Shown in pieces: positions 9,547 through 18,025 of a stretch of 64,000 nucleotides of DNA. Source of the DNA: Luteibacter flocculans (GTDB lineage Bacteria > Pseudomonadota > Gammaproteobacteria > Xanthomonadales > Rhodanobacteraceae); the NCBI RefSeq assembly GCF_023612255.1, contig NZ_CP063231.1, positions 416,001 to 480,000 on the forward strand. The letters run 5' to 3'. Within the stretch, counting starts at the first letter, position 1. The number at the start of each line of letters is the position of its first letter. Under the pieces are notes generated by a model, which saw only the letters and a list, made by a program, of their open reading frames with translations, was not told the DNA's origin and searched no databases. A program made the position numbers and the translations under genes.

Positions 9547-10359
9547 CTAGTCCTTGGTGGCTGCGCCGGCCGCGGTTGCCAGCGGAAGCGGCAGGCGGAT
9601 CTCGGCGGCGAGCGGCAGATGATCCGAGAAAGCGCGGGGCAATGTCCACGTGCGTTCGAGGGCGATGTCTGCCGACGTGAGGATGTGATCGAGTGCGCGC
9701 CGCGGCTTCCAACTGGGAAACGTGGGCGTCGCCACGGTGGGCGGCTGCAGCGCCGTGCGCTCGAATAGATGGCGCATTTCCGGGCTCGTCGGCTCGGTGT
9801 TGAGGTCGCCCATGAGCACGGCGTGCGGATACGGCGCCAGCAGCTCGGCGATAAAGGCGAGTTGCCCGAGACGCGCGGCGGCGCCGAGCGAGAGGTGGGC
9901 GATCACCACCACCAGGGCCTCGGGACCGTGACCGAAGCGGACGAAAAGTGCGCCGCGGCCCTTGATTCGTCCCGGCAGTGGATAGTCGATGACTTCGCTC
10001 GGTTCGATCCGGCTCAGCAGCCCATTGGCGGAATGCGCCACGCGTGCCATCGGCCGATTCGGCTGGTGGCTCCAGAACGGCATGCCCGCCGCCTCGGCGA
10101 TGTACCGGGTCTGATTGAGGAAACCGGAACGCAGGCTGCCGGCGTCGGCTTCCTGCAGACCTACCACGTCGAAGTCGTGGAGCAGTTCCGCCAGTGCATC
10201 GAGGTTGGCGAGCTTGGATCGCCCCGGCAACACGGCGTTGACGCTGCGGGTCACGTAGTCGCTGTAGCGCTGCACGCTCGCGCCGGCAAGGATATTGCAG
10301 CTCAACAGGCGCAAGGTGCCCTGCGGAGCGAGCGATGGATTCGGCGTGGCGCGGGTCAT
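9547..10359 (-). CDS. endonuclease/exonuclease/phosphatase family protein
   Basis: This 270-residue protein carries the EEP (DNase I-like) fold in order: LLSCNILAG, DVVGLQEADAG (metal-binding Glu), VVIAHLSLG (catalytic His), MGDLNTEP (Asp/Asn pair) and, at the end, FSDHLPLAAEI (catalytic Asp-His). Substrates in the family range from nucleic acids to phosphoinositides, so the reaction is open. The ATG at 10359 is chosen because the frame upstream reads into the preceding gene's terminator. Its place just after dsbA and cytochrome c4 is a conserved arrangement in pseudomonads and xanthomonads as I remember it. Confidence 0.85.
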   Translation of the reverse strand: MTRATPNPSLAPQGTLRLLSCNILAGASVQRYSDYVTRSVNAVLPGRSKLANLDALAELLHDFDVVGLQEADAGSLRSGFLNQTRYIAEAAGMPFWSHQPNRPMARVAHSANGLLSRIEPSEVIDYPLPGRIKGRGALFVRFGHGPEALVVVIAHLSLGAAARLGQLAFIAELLAPYPHAVLMGDLNTEPTSPEMRHLFERTALQPPTVATPTFPSWKPRRALDHILTSADIALERTWTLPRAFSDHLPLAAEIRLPLPLATAAGAATKD

Positions 10360-10398
10360 GGATGCTGCGTCGGTCTCGACTAGCCGGGGAGGCCAGAG

Positions 10399-10429
10399 GA
10401 TGCCCCCCGTCGCGTGAACGGAGGGCATC
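10399..10429 (-). terminator. hairpin after the first dsbA-like gene
   Basis: A 12-bp stem with one G-U pair (10399-10410 with 10418-10429) lies 12 bases past the dsbA stop on the minus strand. No T-run follows, so it may only attenuate reading into the downstream nuclease-family gene. Confidence 0.5.
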
Positions 10430-10441
10430 GGTGGGGGCGGA

Positions 10442-11089
10442 TTACTTGCCGCCCTTCAGTTCCCGGTCCACCAGGTATTTCGCGACGCCGTTGAGCTCGT
10501 CGAAATCCTTGATGCTGGCGCTGCGGTACTTGCCATCGACGACGATGGTGGGCGTACCGTCGACGCCCCAGCCCTGGATCAGCTTGGTGTCGCGGTCGAT
10601 CTGCTGCTTGGTCGCATCGCTGTTGGCCGCGGCCAGGAAAGCGTTCTTGTCGACGCCATAGCCCTTGGCGTACCAGTCGGCCAGCTCGTCGATGGTGCGC
10701 AGCGGGTAGTGGTCTTCGTGAATCGCCTTGAACAGCGCGGCATGGGACTTGTCGAGCACGTTGAGCTTCTTGGCAGCGTAGTAAGCCTGCGCGTACGGCA
10801 GCCACGCATCGTTGAACGCAGCCGGCAGGAGGCGGAACGCCACGCCCTTGGGCAGCTCTTTCTGCAACTGCTCGGCCTTCGGTTCGTAATGCGCGCAATG
10901 GATGCAGCCGTACGAGAACACCTCGACCACCTCCACCTTGCCATCCTTGGGATCGAGGCGCTGCGGCGTGCTGGTGGCGACGTACTGCTGGCCGTCGGTG
11001 TATGGCGCGGCGGCGGTATCGGCGGGCCGCGCGCTGCAGGCGGCGGTCAGCGCAAGGCCGACGAAGAGAAGCGAAAGGCGCTTGAACAT
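10442..11089 (-). CDS. dsbA: DsbA-like thiol:disulfide interchange lipoprotein (CIHC)
   Basis: A 215-residue periplasmic oxidoreductase. The N-terminus is a signal peptide ending LALTAACSA, which fits a lipoprotein lipobox with Cys18 as the lipidated residue. The thioredoxin-fold active site is CIHC (C62-C65) in VEVFSYGCIHCAHYEP, and the cis-Pro loop is GVDGTPTIVVDGKY. DsbA oxidises paired thiols of exported proteins. It follows a second dsbA-like gene by 29 bp. The ATG at 11089 was taken because the longer frame adds 21 residues without signal character. Confidence 0.9.
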   Translation of the reverse strand: MFKRLSLLFVGLALTAACSARPADTAAAPYTDGQQYVATSTPQRLDPKDGKVEVVEVFSYGCIHCAHYEPKAEQLQKELPKGVAFRLLPAAFNDAWLPYAQAYYAAKKLNVLDKSHAALFKAIHEDHYPLRTIDELADWYAKGYGVDKNAFLAAANSDATKQQIDRDTKLIQGWGVDGTPTIVVDGKYRSASIKDFDELNGVAKYLVDRELKGGK

Positions 11090-11118
11090 GGAAATCTCCG
11101 GAAGGGGTCGAATCGCGA

Positions 11119-12012
11119 TCACTTGCCCGCGGCTTCCTTGCTGACGAGCCATTGGGTCAGCTCGACCGATTGCGGATAGCCGCCAGCAGAAATCGGGGTG
11201 AGGCGGTACTTGCCGTTGACGACGATCGTGGGCGTGCTATCGACCTCGTACGCACGGATCAGTTCATCGGCCCGCTTCATCTTCGTGTTGATGGTGAAGG
11301 AGTTGGCCGTGGCAACGAATTCTTCGGGCTTCACGCCGAACTTCGCATAGAACTTCGCGACGTCCTCGATCGTCGGCCAGGCCGACTGCGGCTTCGGCTT
11401 GCCGGTCTTCTGGTCCATCATGCCGAGTTCGCCGCTCTTGAACACCGCATCGAACATGGCGTCGTGGCTCTGCTTGTCCACGCCGAAGGCCTGCGCGGTG
11501 ACGTAGGCGCGCTGCAGCAGCGGCCAGTTCTCGTCGGGGCGGAACGAGGCGGGCGTATAGGTCATCACCGCGCCCTTCGGCAGGCTCTTCGCCAGCTCAT
11601 CCACGATGCCGTGGTACTGGAAGCACGCCGGGCAGCCGTACGAGAACACCTCGGTCACTTCGATCTTGCCGGGCGTGCTGGTCGGCTGCGCCGGATCGAT
11701 GCGGAAGTAGTTCTTGCCTTCCACCCACTTGCCATCGTCGACGAAGGGCTTCGGCGCCGGGCGATTGGCGTCCTCGGCGTCCGCGCTTGCGGTGGCGGCA
11801 GGGGTGGGCGAGGCGGCGCTAGCGGCAGCAGCGGTGGAGGCGGTAGCCGGCGCGCTTGCCGTGGTGGACGGCTGGGCGGGCGCCGTCGCTACAGGCGCCG
11901 GTGCAGCGGTCGAAGCGGCGGGCGGCGTGGCGGCGGAGCCGTCGGTATTGCCCGAACTGCAGGCGGCGAGGCCGATCAAGGCGGCGCAGAGGAGGGGAAG
12001 GCGCATACGCAT
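11119..12012 (-). CDS. second DsbA-like thiol:disulfide lipoprotein with long linker (CPAC)
   Basis: A 297-residue paralogue of the downstream DsbA. It starts with a lipoprotein-type signal (ALIGLAACSSG, probable lipidated Cys18), then an unusual Ala/Pro/Thr/Ser-only linker of some 60 residues (about 24-80), and then the thioredoxin domain with active site CPAC (C127-C130) in EVFSYGCPACFQYHG and cis-Pro loop EVDSTPTIVVNGKYR. The linker would hold the catalytic domain away from the membrane. The start is the ATG at 12012, with AAAAGGA upstream; a second ATG six bases on is possible. Two tandem DsbA copies suggest divided substrates, which is inference. Confidence 0.88.
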   Translation of the reverse strand: MRMRLPLLCAALIGLAACSSGNTDGSAATPPAASTAAPAPVATAPAQPSTTASAPATASTAAAASAASPTPAATASADAEDANRPAPKPFVDDGKWVEGKNYFRIDPAQPTSTPGKIEVTEVFSYGCPACFQYHGIVDELAKSLPKGAVMTYTPASFRPDENWPLLQRAYVTAQAFGVDKQSHDAMFDAVFKSGELGMMDQKTGKPKPQSAWPTIEDVAKFYAKFGVKPEEFVATANSFTINTKMKRADELIRAYEVDSTPTIVVNGKYRLTPISAGGYPQSVELTQWLVSKEAAGK

Positions 12013-12035
12013 GGGGGGTCCTTTTCTTACCTTCT

Positions 12036-12064
12036 TAAAAAGGAACGGGCCCGAAGGCCCGTTC
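12036..12064 (-). terminator. intrinsic terminator between cytochrome c4 and dsbA genes
   Basis: Reading the minus strand, a 9-bp stem (12056-12064 with 12043-12051) with a TTCG loop is followed by CCTTTTTAAG. This is a textbook intrinsic terminator for the cytochrome c4 gene, so the downstream dsbA-like gene probably relies on readthrough or its own promoter. Confidence 0.8.
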
Positions 12065-12085
12065 GATCTCGCAACTTTAACGCCA

Positions 12086-12877
12086 TCAGGGCGTCGCGGG
12101 CGCGGCAGACGTCGGATCGTTGGTATGCAGACCCTCGATGTAGCTGGCGACGGCGGCGATGTCCTTATCGTCGAGCTTCTGCGCAATGCTCGACATGATC
12201 TTGCCGTGCGGGGTGCCAGTCGTCTCGCCGTTGTCGTGCCATGCCTTCAGGCGCGCTTCGACGTACTTGGCATGCTGGCTGGTGAGCTGCGGGTAGTGCG
12301 CACCCGGATTGCCGCGGCCGTCCGGGCCATGGCAGGCCATGCAGGCGGGAATGCCGCGATCCACGTCGCCCTGGCGGTACAGCGTCTGACCCTGCGCGAC
12401 CAGCGCCTGGTCCGCCACGCCCGGCAACGAGGCCTTGCTGGCGAAGTACGCGCCGATGTCGTGCATGTCCTGCTCGGACAGCGGCTGCGCGAAACCCATC
12501 ATGATCGGGTTCATGCGCTTGCCCGACTTGAAGGCTTCGAGCTGCGCGGCGATGTACTGCTCGCTCTGGCCGGCGAGGCGCGGGTATTGCGGATCGCTGG
12601 AATTGCCGTCGATGCCGTGGCAGGCGCCGCACGCCGCAGCCTTGCCCTGGCCGGCCGTCGCGTCGCCCGGCTTCACCGGACCGCTGGCGACCGTGGGCGT
12701 TTCGGCCTTCGGCATGCCTGCCGTGGCGGGATCGGTCGTGGGATTGCCGCCGGGCTTGGCCTCGGCGCTTGCCGGGGCCGGCGTGGACGCCGGCTTGGCG
12801 GGAACGGCGGTCTGGGCCGCGGCTGCATGCATGACGAGCAACGCGGTAATGGCAGCGGCGGCGTGCCGAAACTTCAT
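12086..12877 (-). CDS. diheme cytochrome c4
   Basis: A 263-residue periplasmic electron carrier with a signal peptide ending about AAAAQ (residue 22), a Pro/Ala-rich spacer, and two cytochrome c domains. The heme sites are CGACH (C83, C86, H87) and CMACH (C179, C182, H183), each followed by a Met-containing second half (MMGFAQPLSEQD; KIMSSIAQKLDDKD) that can supply the distal Met ligand. Cytochrome c4 feeds electrons to terminal oxidases, which fits the aa3 oxidase locus further along. The ATG at 12877 has a GGAGA ribosome site. It is divergent from engB. Confidence 0.92.
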   Translation of the reverse strand: MKFRHAAAAITALLVMHAAAAQTAVPAKPASTPAPASAEAKPGGNPTTDPATAGMPKAETPTVASGPVKPGDATAGQGKAAACGACHGIDGNSSDPQYPRLAGQSEQYIAAQLEAFKSGKRMNPIMMGFAQPLSEQDMHDIGAYFASKASLPGVADQALVAQGQTLYRQGDVDRGIPACMACHGPDGRGNPGAHYPQLTSQHAKYVEARLKAWHDNGETTGTPHGKIMSSIAQKLDDKDIAAVASYIEGLHTNDPTSAAPATP

Positions 12878-13051
12878 AAGTCTCTCCAAAGGGGAACCTT
12901 CCGGACCGGGGCGCGTTCCCTGCCGCGCCTCATCCAAAAGATTATGGGGGGCGCGGGAGAGCCCGGTCAAACCGCGTCAGCGCGCGGCGGGGTGCCCGAT
13001 CGCATACACTGCCGGGCCTCCGTTTCTTCGTGCCCTGCGGGCCATCCTTCC

Positions 13052-13696
13052 ATGTCTTCCAATCCCCTGAACGGCGCCCGCTTCGTCCTCGCCGCGCATG
13101 AAATCACCCAGCTGCCCTTCGACCAGGGCGCCGAGGTGGCCTTTGCCGGCCGCTCCAACGCGGGCAAGTCGAGTGCGCTGAACGCCCTCACCGGGCACAA
13201 CGGCCTGGCGCGCACGTCGAAGACGCCGGGCCGGACGCAGTTGATGGTCGTGTTCGACCTGCCACCGTTGAAGATGGAAGGCGCGGCACCCGTCGATGCA
13301 CGCCTGGTCGACCTGCCGGGTTATGGCTACGCCAAGGTGCCCGAAGCGATGCGCCAGCATTGGCGAGCCGAGATCGACGCCTATCTGAAGATGCGCCGCA
13401 GCCTGCGCGGCATCGTGCTCATCGTCGACATCCGCCATGAGCTGAAGGACTTCGATCGGACGATGCTTTCTTTCTGCGCGGCGACCGATCTGCCCTGCCA
13501 CGTGCTGATGACCAAGGCGGACAAGGTCTCGCGTGGTCAGGCGAGCAAGGCGCTGGATGTGCTGCGCAAGGATTTCCGCCAGAACGGCGTGCAGGGCACG
13601 GCCCAGGTGTTCTCCTCCACCGCGAAGACCGGTATCGAGGAAGCGCGTGCGCGGATCATGGAGCTGCTGGCGACGCCAAGGCCTCACGAACTGTAA
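13052..13696 (+). CDS. engB: ribosome biogenesis GTP-binding protein EngB/YsxC
   Basis: A 214-residue TRAFAC-class GTPase involved in large ribosomal subunit maturation. G1 is GRSNAGKSS (about 33-41), the G2 region is SKTPGRTQ, G3 is DLPGYG, G4 is TKAD and G5 is SSTAKTG. Length and motif spacing match the family. The ATG at 13052 gives the usual N-terminus; the open frame extends far upstream on this strand only because it shadows the cytochrome c4 and dsbA genes. It is divergently placed from cytochrome c4, a conserved pairing, and a REP cluster follows. Confidence 0.95.
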   Translation: MSSNPLNGARFVLAAHEITQLPFDQGAEVAFAGRSNAGKSSALNALTGHNGLARTSKTPGRTQLMVVFDLPPLKMEGAAPVDARLVDLPGYGYAKVPEAMRQHWRAEIDAYLKMRRSLRGIVLIVDIRHELKDFDRTMLSFCAATDLPCHVLMTKADKVSRGQASKALDVLRKDFRQNGVQGTAQVFSSTAKTGIEEARARIMELLATPRPHEL

Positions 13697-13705
13697 GGCC
13701 GCCAT

Positions 13706-14020
13706 CTGTGGGAGCCGGCCCGCTGGCGATGGGGACTTGCCGGTGGGAGCCAGCCTGCTGGCGATGGGAGCTTGCCTCGCTGCCACACCGCCTCGTTGGC
13801 TTCTCGCCGCTATAGCGGCTCCCACAGTCGATAGCGACTAGCCGGTGGGAGCCAGCCTGTGCTGGCGATGGGAGCTTGCCTCGCTGCTACACCGCTTCGT
13901 TGGCTTTTCGCCAGCAGGCTGGCTCCCACCGGCACCTTTTGGCTCATCGCTACCAGGGTGGCACCTACCTTTGCTTCGTAGGTATCGCGCCGCTACATGG
14001 CGCGCTCCCACAGTCGGTAG
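13706..14020. repeat. REP (repetitive extragenic palindrome) cluster
   Basis: The 350-bp gap between engB and msrC contains no gene. It is packed with imperfect palindromes starting GTGGGAGCC and ending GGCTCCCAC, at 13708, 13743, 13817-13825, 13845 and 13921-13929, with a variant GCGCTCCCAC near 14002-14011. Two longer units (13743-13825 and 13845-13929) share a middle section running from GATGGGAGCTTGCCTCGCTG to the TCGTTGGCTT that precedes the closing arm. These are typical of REP families mobilised by RAYT transposases in pseudomonads and xanthomonads; no RAYT gene is in this window. Confidence 0.85.
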
Positions 14021-14046
14021 CGATGGTTTTCGCGAGTTCTACCGGG

Positions 14047-14535
14047 TCAGCCCAGCGTGGTCATGAAGACCTGGCACAGCGCTTCCATGCCCTTGCGGTC
14101 TTCGTCGTCGAAGCGTGCCACCGAGGGGCTGTCCACGTCCCACACACCGAACAAGCTGCCGTCGGCCTTCACCAGCGGCACCACGATCTCCGAGTTGGAG
14201 GCTGCATCGCAGGCGATGTGCCCATCGAAGTCGTGCACGTCGCGGACGACCTGGGTCTGGCGCGTCTGTGCCGCCGTACCACACACGCCGCGACCGAGCG
14301 CGATGCGAATGCAGGCTGGCTTGCCCTGGAATGGCCCCACGACCAGCTCGGTGCCGTCGAACAGGTAGAAGCCGGCCCAGTTGAGATCGGGTACGGCGTC
14401 GTAGACGAGTGCGGCGAAATTGGCCGCATTGGCGATGACGTTGGTCTCGCCGTGCATGAGGCCCTTGGCCTGCTCGACCAGCTCGGCGTACAGCGTGGCC
14501 TTGTCGTCGGTGGCGATCGCCTTGGCTTCGAACAT
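14047..14535 (-). CDS. msrC: free methionine-(R)-sulfoxide reductase
   Basis: A 162-residue single GAF-domain enzyme that reduces free Met-R-sulfoxide using thioredoxin. The three family cysteines are present at C75, C85 and C109 (in KPACIRI, GRGVCGTA and HIACDAASN), each offset by exactly nine from the E. coli enzyme's 84, 94 and 118 as I recall them. LFGVWDVDS and RFDDEDRKGME complete the fold. The ATG at 14535 is chosen; the longer frame reads back through bioD. It lies 76 bp from the divergent bioD start and its 3' end faces the REP cluster. Confidence 0.92.
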   Translation of the reverse strand: MFEAKAIATDDKATLYAELVEQAKGLMHGETNVIANAANFAALVYDAVPDLNWAGFYLFDGTELVVGPFQGKPACIRIALGRGVCGTAAQTRQTQVVRDVHDFDGHIACDAASNSEIVVPLVKADGSLFGVWDVDSPSVARFDDEDRKGMEALCQVFMTTLG

Positions 14536-14611
14536 GGCAGGTTCCGGATGCAATTCAGGGACAGAAGCCGTGTATGGTGCCACGTCCGTTCTTCCGCAAG
14601 GCCACCGCACG

Positions 14612-15283
14612 ATGTCCCGACACTTCTTCGTCGCCGGTACCGATACCGGCGTGGGCAAGACGCACGGCACCCAGGCGCTGATCCATGCTTTTCGCCGCGC
14701 AGGCGATCGGGTGGCCGGCATGAAGCCGGTCGCCAGCGGCTCGGCGCGCACGCGCGACGGCCTGCGCAATCAGGACGCCCTGGACCTGCAGGCCGCAAGT
14801 ACACCGCCACCACCCTATGAACGCGTCAACCCGATTGCCCTGGAAGATGCGGTGGCGCCGCATCTCGCCGCGCGTCTGACCGGCACGCCCATCGCGTGGG
14901 AACCGCTCGACGCCGCCTTCGAGACGCTGACCCGCGATTACGAGCGCGTCGTGGTCGAGGGCGTCGGCGGCTGGCTGGTGCCCCTGGCCGAAGGCATGTC
15001 CGCCGAAGACATACCGAGGCGCTGGAACCTGCCCGTGGTCCTGGTGGTGGGTGTGCGCCTCGGTTGCATCAGCCACGCGCGCCTGACGGCGCGGGCGATC
15101 GAGGCCGATGGATGCCGTCTTGTCGGGTGGATCGGCAACCTCATCGAGCCGACCATGCCGTTGCTGGAGGAGAATGTGGCGACATTGCGCGAGTACCTGC
15201 CGGCGCCTTGCCTTGGCGTGCTGCCGCATCGTGTGGCACCGGCGGACGCTGCCGTGCTGATCGATCTCTCTTCACTTGGCTGA
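14612..15283 (+). CDS. bioD: ATP-dependent dethiobiotin synthetase
   Basis: A 223-residue enzyme that closes the ureido ring of dethiobiotin from diaminopelargonate, CO2 and ATP, the penultimate step of biotin synthesis. The P-loop is GTDTGVGKT (about residues 9-17), followed by GMKPVASG, and the substrate loop is VEGVGGWLVPL. No other bio genes are adjacent, so biotin synthesis is dispersed here. The start ATG is 76 bp from the divergent msrC start, and the longer upstream frame is antisense to msrC. Confidence 0.93.
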   Translation: MSRHFFVAGTDTGVGKTHGTQALIHAFRRAGDRVAGMKPVASGSARTRDGLRNQDALDLQAASTPPPPYERVNPIALEDAVAPHLAARLTGTPIAWEPLDAAFETLTRDYERVVVEGVGGWLVPLAEGMSAEDIPRRWNLPVVLVVGVRLGCISHARLTARAIEADGCRLVGWIGNLIEPTMPLLEENVATLREYLPAPCLGVLPHRVAPADAAVLIDLSSLG

Positions 15284-15320
15284 CGGTGCCTTCACGGCCG
15301 CAGCCTTAACTAGTGATGTC

Positions 15321-15656
15321 ATGACCACCTACTACCTTTCCGTACAGGACATGAGCAAGGCGAAGGGTCCGGACCCCGAGCTTTCCTTCGAGGGCATCGG
15401 CCCGGAAAAACTCGCCGCCGACATCGCCGAAGCGATGCGCAGCGACAGCCTCTTCCAGCGTTGGCGCGCCAAGCAGCCGGACCCTGACGAGGTCGATCCG
15501 AGTCTGGGCGTCACCGACGCCTCGGCGTCGGCCAAGGGCGAGTTGTCCAACGACCGCAACGACGTCCAGCTCACCACCTCGCTGCCTATGCGGATCGTGA
15601 AGCATCGCCTGAATCTCCTGATCGGATCGAGCTGGCAGCTCCGCGACACCCGCTGA
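15321..15656 (+). CDS. conserved-looking small protein of unknown function
   Basis: A 111-residue acidic, soluble protein without signal peptide or membrane segment. The first half (ELSFEGIGPEKLAADIAEAM) looks like an ordered helical domain; the middle is Asp/Ala/Ser-rich and probably flexible. I do not recognise a family. It starts 37 bp after bioD on the same strand, but no convincing ribosome site precedes the ATG at 15321, which lowers confidence in that start. A hairpin follows its stop. Confidence 0.55.
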   Translation: MTTYYLSVQDMSKAKGPDPELSFEGIGPEKLAADIAEAMRSDSLFQRWRAKQPDPDEVDPSLGVTDASASAKGELSNDRNDVQLTTSLPMRIVKHRLNLLIGSSWQLRDTR

Positions 15657-15670
15657 CGTGCACGGCACGG

Positions 15671-15706
15671 TCGGTCACGGTCGCCCGTGCAGGTGCCCGT
15701 GACCGA
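15671..15706 (+). terminator. hairpin after unknown gene
   Basis: A 10-bp stem (15671-15680 with 15697-15706) lies 15 bp past the stop of the unknown small gene and 70 bp before dcp. There is no long T-run after it. Confidence 0.45.
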
Positions 15707-15775
15707 TGGTGGTTGTCCCCGCCGCATCGCCGCGGCTAGAGTCGGTGCCTTTCACCGCCAGGGGACAACCTGCTC

Positions 15776-17956
15776 ATGCCGAAGGTCCATACGCTCGCGA
15801 TCGCCATGTCGATCGCTTTCGCCGCCCACGCGTCAGCCAGCGACGCCAGCGCCGCGACGACGGCCGCGTCCTCTGGCGCACCGGCCGCCCAGGCCAAGAC
15901 TGCCAAGGCTTCCCGCATGCACACCAACCCGTTGCTCACGCGCAGCACGCTGCCGTTCCAGGCACCTCCGTTCGACAAGATCGTCGATGCGGACTTCCAG
16001 CCCGCGCTGGAAGAGGGCATGCGTCAGCAGCTCAAGGAAATCGAGGCCATCGCCAATGCGTCGGCCGAACCCACGTTCGACAACACCATCGTGGCGATGG
16101 AGAAGTCCGGCGAGTTACTCAAGCGCACGCAGAACGTCTTCGGTGCGCTGACGGGCGCCAACACCAACGACACGCTGCAGAAGGTCGATGAAGACGAATC
16201 GCCCAAGCTGGCGGCGCACAGCGATGCGATCTACCTCAACGACAAGCTGTTCAAGCGTGTGGAGACGCTCTACCAGAAGCGCGATGCGCTGAAACTCGAT
16301 CCGGAATCGGCGCGCCTGCTCGAGGTGGTCTACCAGGACTTCGTGCATGCGGGCGCGAAGTTGTCGCCGGCCGACAAGCAGCGGCTCAAGGCGATCAACA
16401 AGGAAGAATCGACGCTCAGCACACGATTCTCGAACCAGCTTCTCGCGGCGACGAAGGCCGGCGCGCTGGTCGTAGACGACAAGAAGGCGCTCGATGGTCT
16501 CTCCGACGCCGAGATCGAAGCCGCGGCGCTCGCTGCCAAGGACCGCAAGCTCGATGGGAAGTACGTGATCCCGCTGCAGAACACCACGCAGCAGCCGGAC
16601 CTGCAGGCCATGAACGACCGCGCCACGCGCGAGAAGCTGTTCAAGGCGTCGTGGGAGCGTGCCGAGCACGGTGACGCCAACGACACGCGCGAGATCATCA
16701 CGCGCATCGCGCTGCTGCGCGCCGAGCGCGCGAAGTTGCTCGGCTTCCCCAACTACGCCGCGTGGAAACTCGACGACCAGATGGCGAAGACGCCGGAGGC
16801 TGCCGAGGCCTTCATGGAACGGCTGGCCCCCGCGGCCGTGGCTCGCGCCACCGCCGAATCGAAAGACATCCAGCAGGTGATCGACCAGGAGAAGGGCGGT
16901 TTCCAGGTGCAGGCCTGGGACTGGGATCACTACGCCGAGAAGGTGCGCAAGGCGAAGTACGACCTCGACGAGGCGCAGATCCGCCCCTATTTCGAACTCG
17001 ACAACGTGCTTCAGAATGGCGTGTTCTACGCCGCGAACCAGCTTTACGGCATCACCTTCAAGGAGCGCAAGGACATCCCGGTGTGGCAGCCGGACATGCG
17101 CGTGTTCGAGGTGTTCGACAAGGACGGCACCTCTATGGCGTTGTTCTATTGCGACTACTTCAAGCGCGACAACAAGAACGGCGGCGCATGGATGAGCAAC
17201 CTGGTGGACCAGTCCACGTTGCTCGGCACGAAGCCGGTCGTCTACAACGTCACCAATTTCACCAAGCCCGCGGCGGGCCAGCCGGCGCTGCTGTCGTTCG
17301 ATGACGTAACGACGATGTTCCACGAGTTCGGCCATGCCCTGCACGGCATGTTCGCGGCATCGCGCTACCCCACGCTGTCGGGAACCAACACGGCACGCGA
17401 CTTCGTCGAGTTTCCCTCGCAGTTCAACGAACAGTGGGCGACCGATCCGAAGGTCTTTGCCAACTATGCCAAGCACTACCAGACCGGTGCGCCGATGCCG
17501 GCCGCCCTGGTGGAGAAAATCAAGAAGGCGAAGAGCTTCAATCAGGGCTACGCGATGAGTGAGCTGATTTCCGCCGCCCTGCTCGACATGCGCTGGCACA
17601 TGCTGCCGCCGAATTCGCCCAAGCCCGATGTGGATGCGTTCGAAGCCAATGCGTTGAAGCAGGCCGGCTTCACGTTACCGCAGGTGCCGCCGCGCTACCG
17701 CTCCAGCTACTTTGCGCACATCTGGGGCAGCGGTTACGCCGCAGGTTACTACGCGTACCTGTGGACGCAGATGCTCGACTCCGATGCGTTCGAGTGGTTC
17801 CAGGAGCACGGCGGGCTCACGCGCGAGAACGGCCAGATCTTCCGCGACAAGATCCTCTCTCGCGGCAACACCGAGGAACTTGGCAAGCTCTACCGCGACT
17901 TCCGCGGCAGGGATCCGAGCATCGAGCCGATGCTGAAGGATCGCGGCTTGAAGTGA
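15776..17956 (+). CDS. dcp: periplasmic M3 metallopeptidase (peptidyl-dipeptidase Dcp type)
   Basis: A 726-residue thimet-family zinc peptidase. A signal peptide and Ala-rich spacer (residues 1-45) point to the periplasm, unlike cytosolic oligopeptidase A. The zinc motif HEFGH lies at about residues 516-520 in TMFHEFGHALHGMF, with the downstream Glu in RDFVEFPSQFNEQWA, and RSSYFAHIWGSGYAAGYYAY near the C-terminus matches the Dcp subgroup. It would release dipeptides from peptide C-termini for uptake. It is flanked by hairpins on both sides and appears monocistronic. Confidence 0.9.
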   Translation: MPKVHTLAIAMSIAFAAHASASDASAATTAASSGAPAAQAKTAKASRMHTNPLLTRSTLPFQAPPFDKIVDADFQPALEEGMRQQLKEIEAIANASAEPTFDNTIVAMEKSGELLKRTQNVFGALTGANTNDTLQKVDEDESPKLAAHSDAIYLNDKLFKRVETLYQKRDALKLDPESARLLEVVYQDFVHAGAKLSPADKQRLKAINKEESTLSTRFSNQLLAATKAGALVVDDKKALDGLSDAEIEAAALAAKDRKLDGKYVIPLQNTTQQPDLQAMNDRATREKLFKASWERAEHGDANDTREIITRIALLRAERAKLLGFPNYAAWKLDDQMAKTPEAAEAFMERLAPAAVARATAESKDIQQVIDQEKGGFQVQAWDWDHYAEKVRKAKYDLDEAQIRPYFELDNVLQNGVFYAANQLYGITFKERKDIPVWQPDMRVFEVFDKDGTSMALFYCDYFKRDNKNGGAWMSNLVDQSTLLGTKPVVYNVTNFTKPAAGQPALLSFDDVTTMFHEFGHALHGMFAASRYPTLSGTNTARDFVEFPSQFNEQWATDPKVFANYAKHYQTGAPMPAALVEKIKKAKSFNQGYAMSELISAALLDMRWHMLPPNSPKPDVDAFEANALKQAGFTLPQVPPRYRSSYFAHIWGSGYAAGYYAYLWTQMLDSDAFEWFQEHGGLTRENGQIFRDKILSRGNTEELGKLYRDFRGRDPSIEPMLKDRGLK

Positions 17957-17962
17957 TTCTGC

Positions 17963-17986
17963 CGGGGGCCTCCGAGAGGGGGCCCC
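17963..17986 (+). terminator. imperfect GC hairpin after dcp
   Basis: A G-rich and C-rich pair (about 17964-17971 and 17977-17986) just after the dcp stop can form a stem with one bulge. It also lies between dcp and the convergent DUF2599 gene. Confidence 0.4.
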
Positions 17987-18025
17987 ATCCGTTCAGTCGA
18001 CTGTACGTTGTCCCTGCCGCCTGAT

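Noticed and set aside
13706-14020. Possible CRISPR array
   Set aside because: The repeats are palindromic and of unequal spacing without unique spacers of constant length; they are REP elements.
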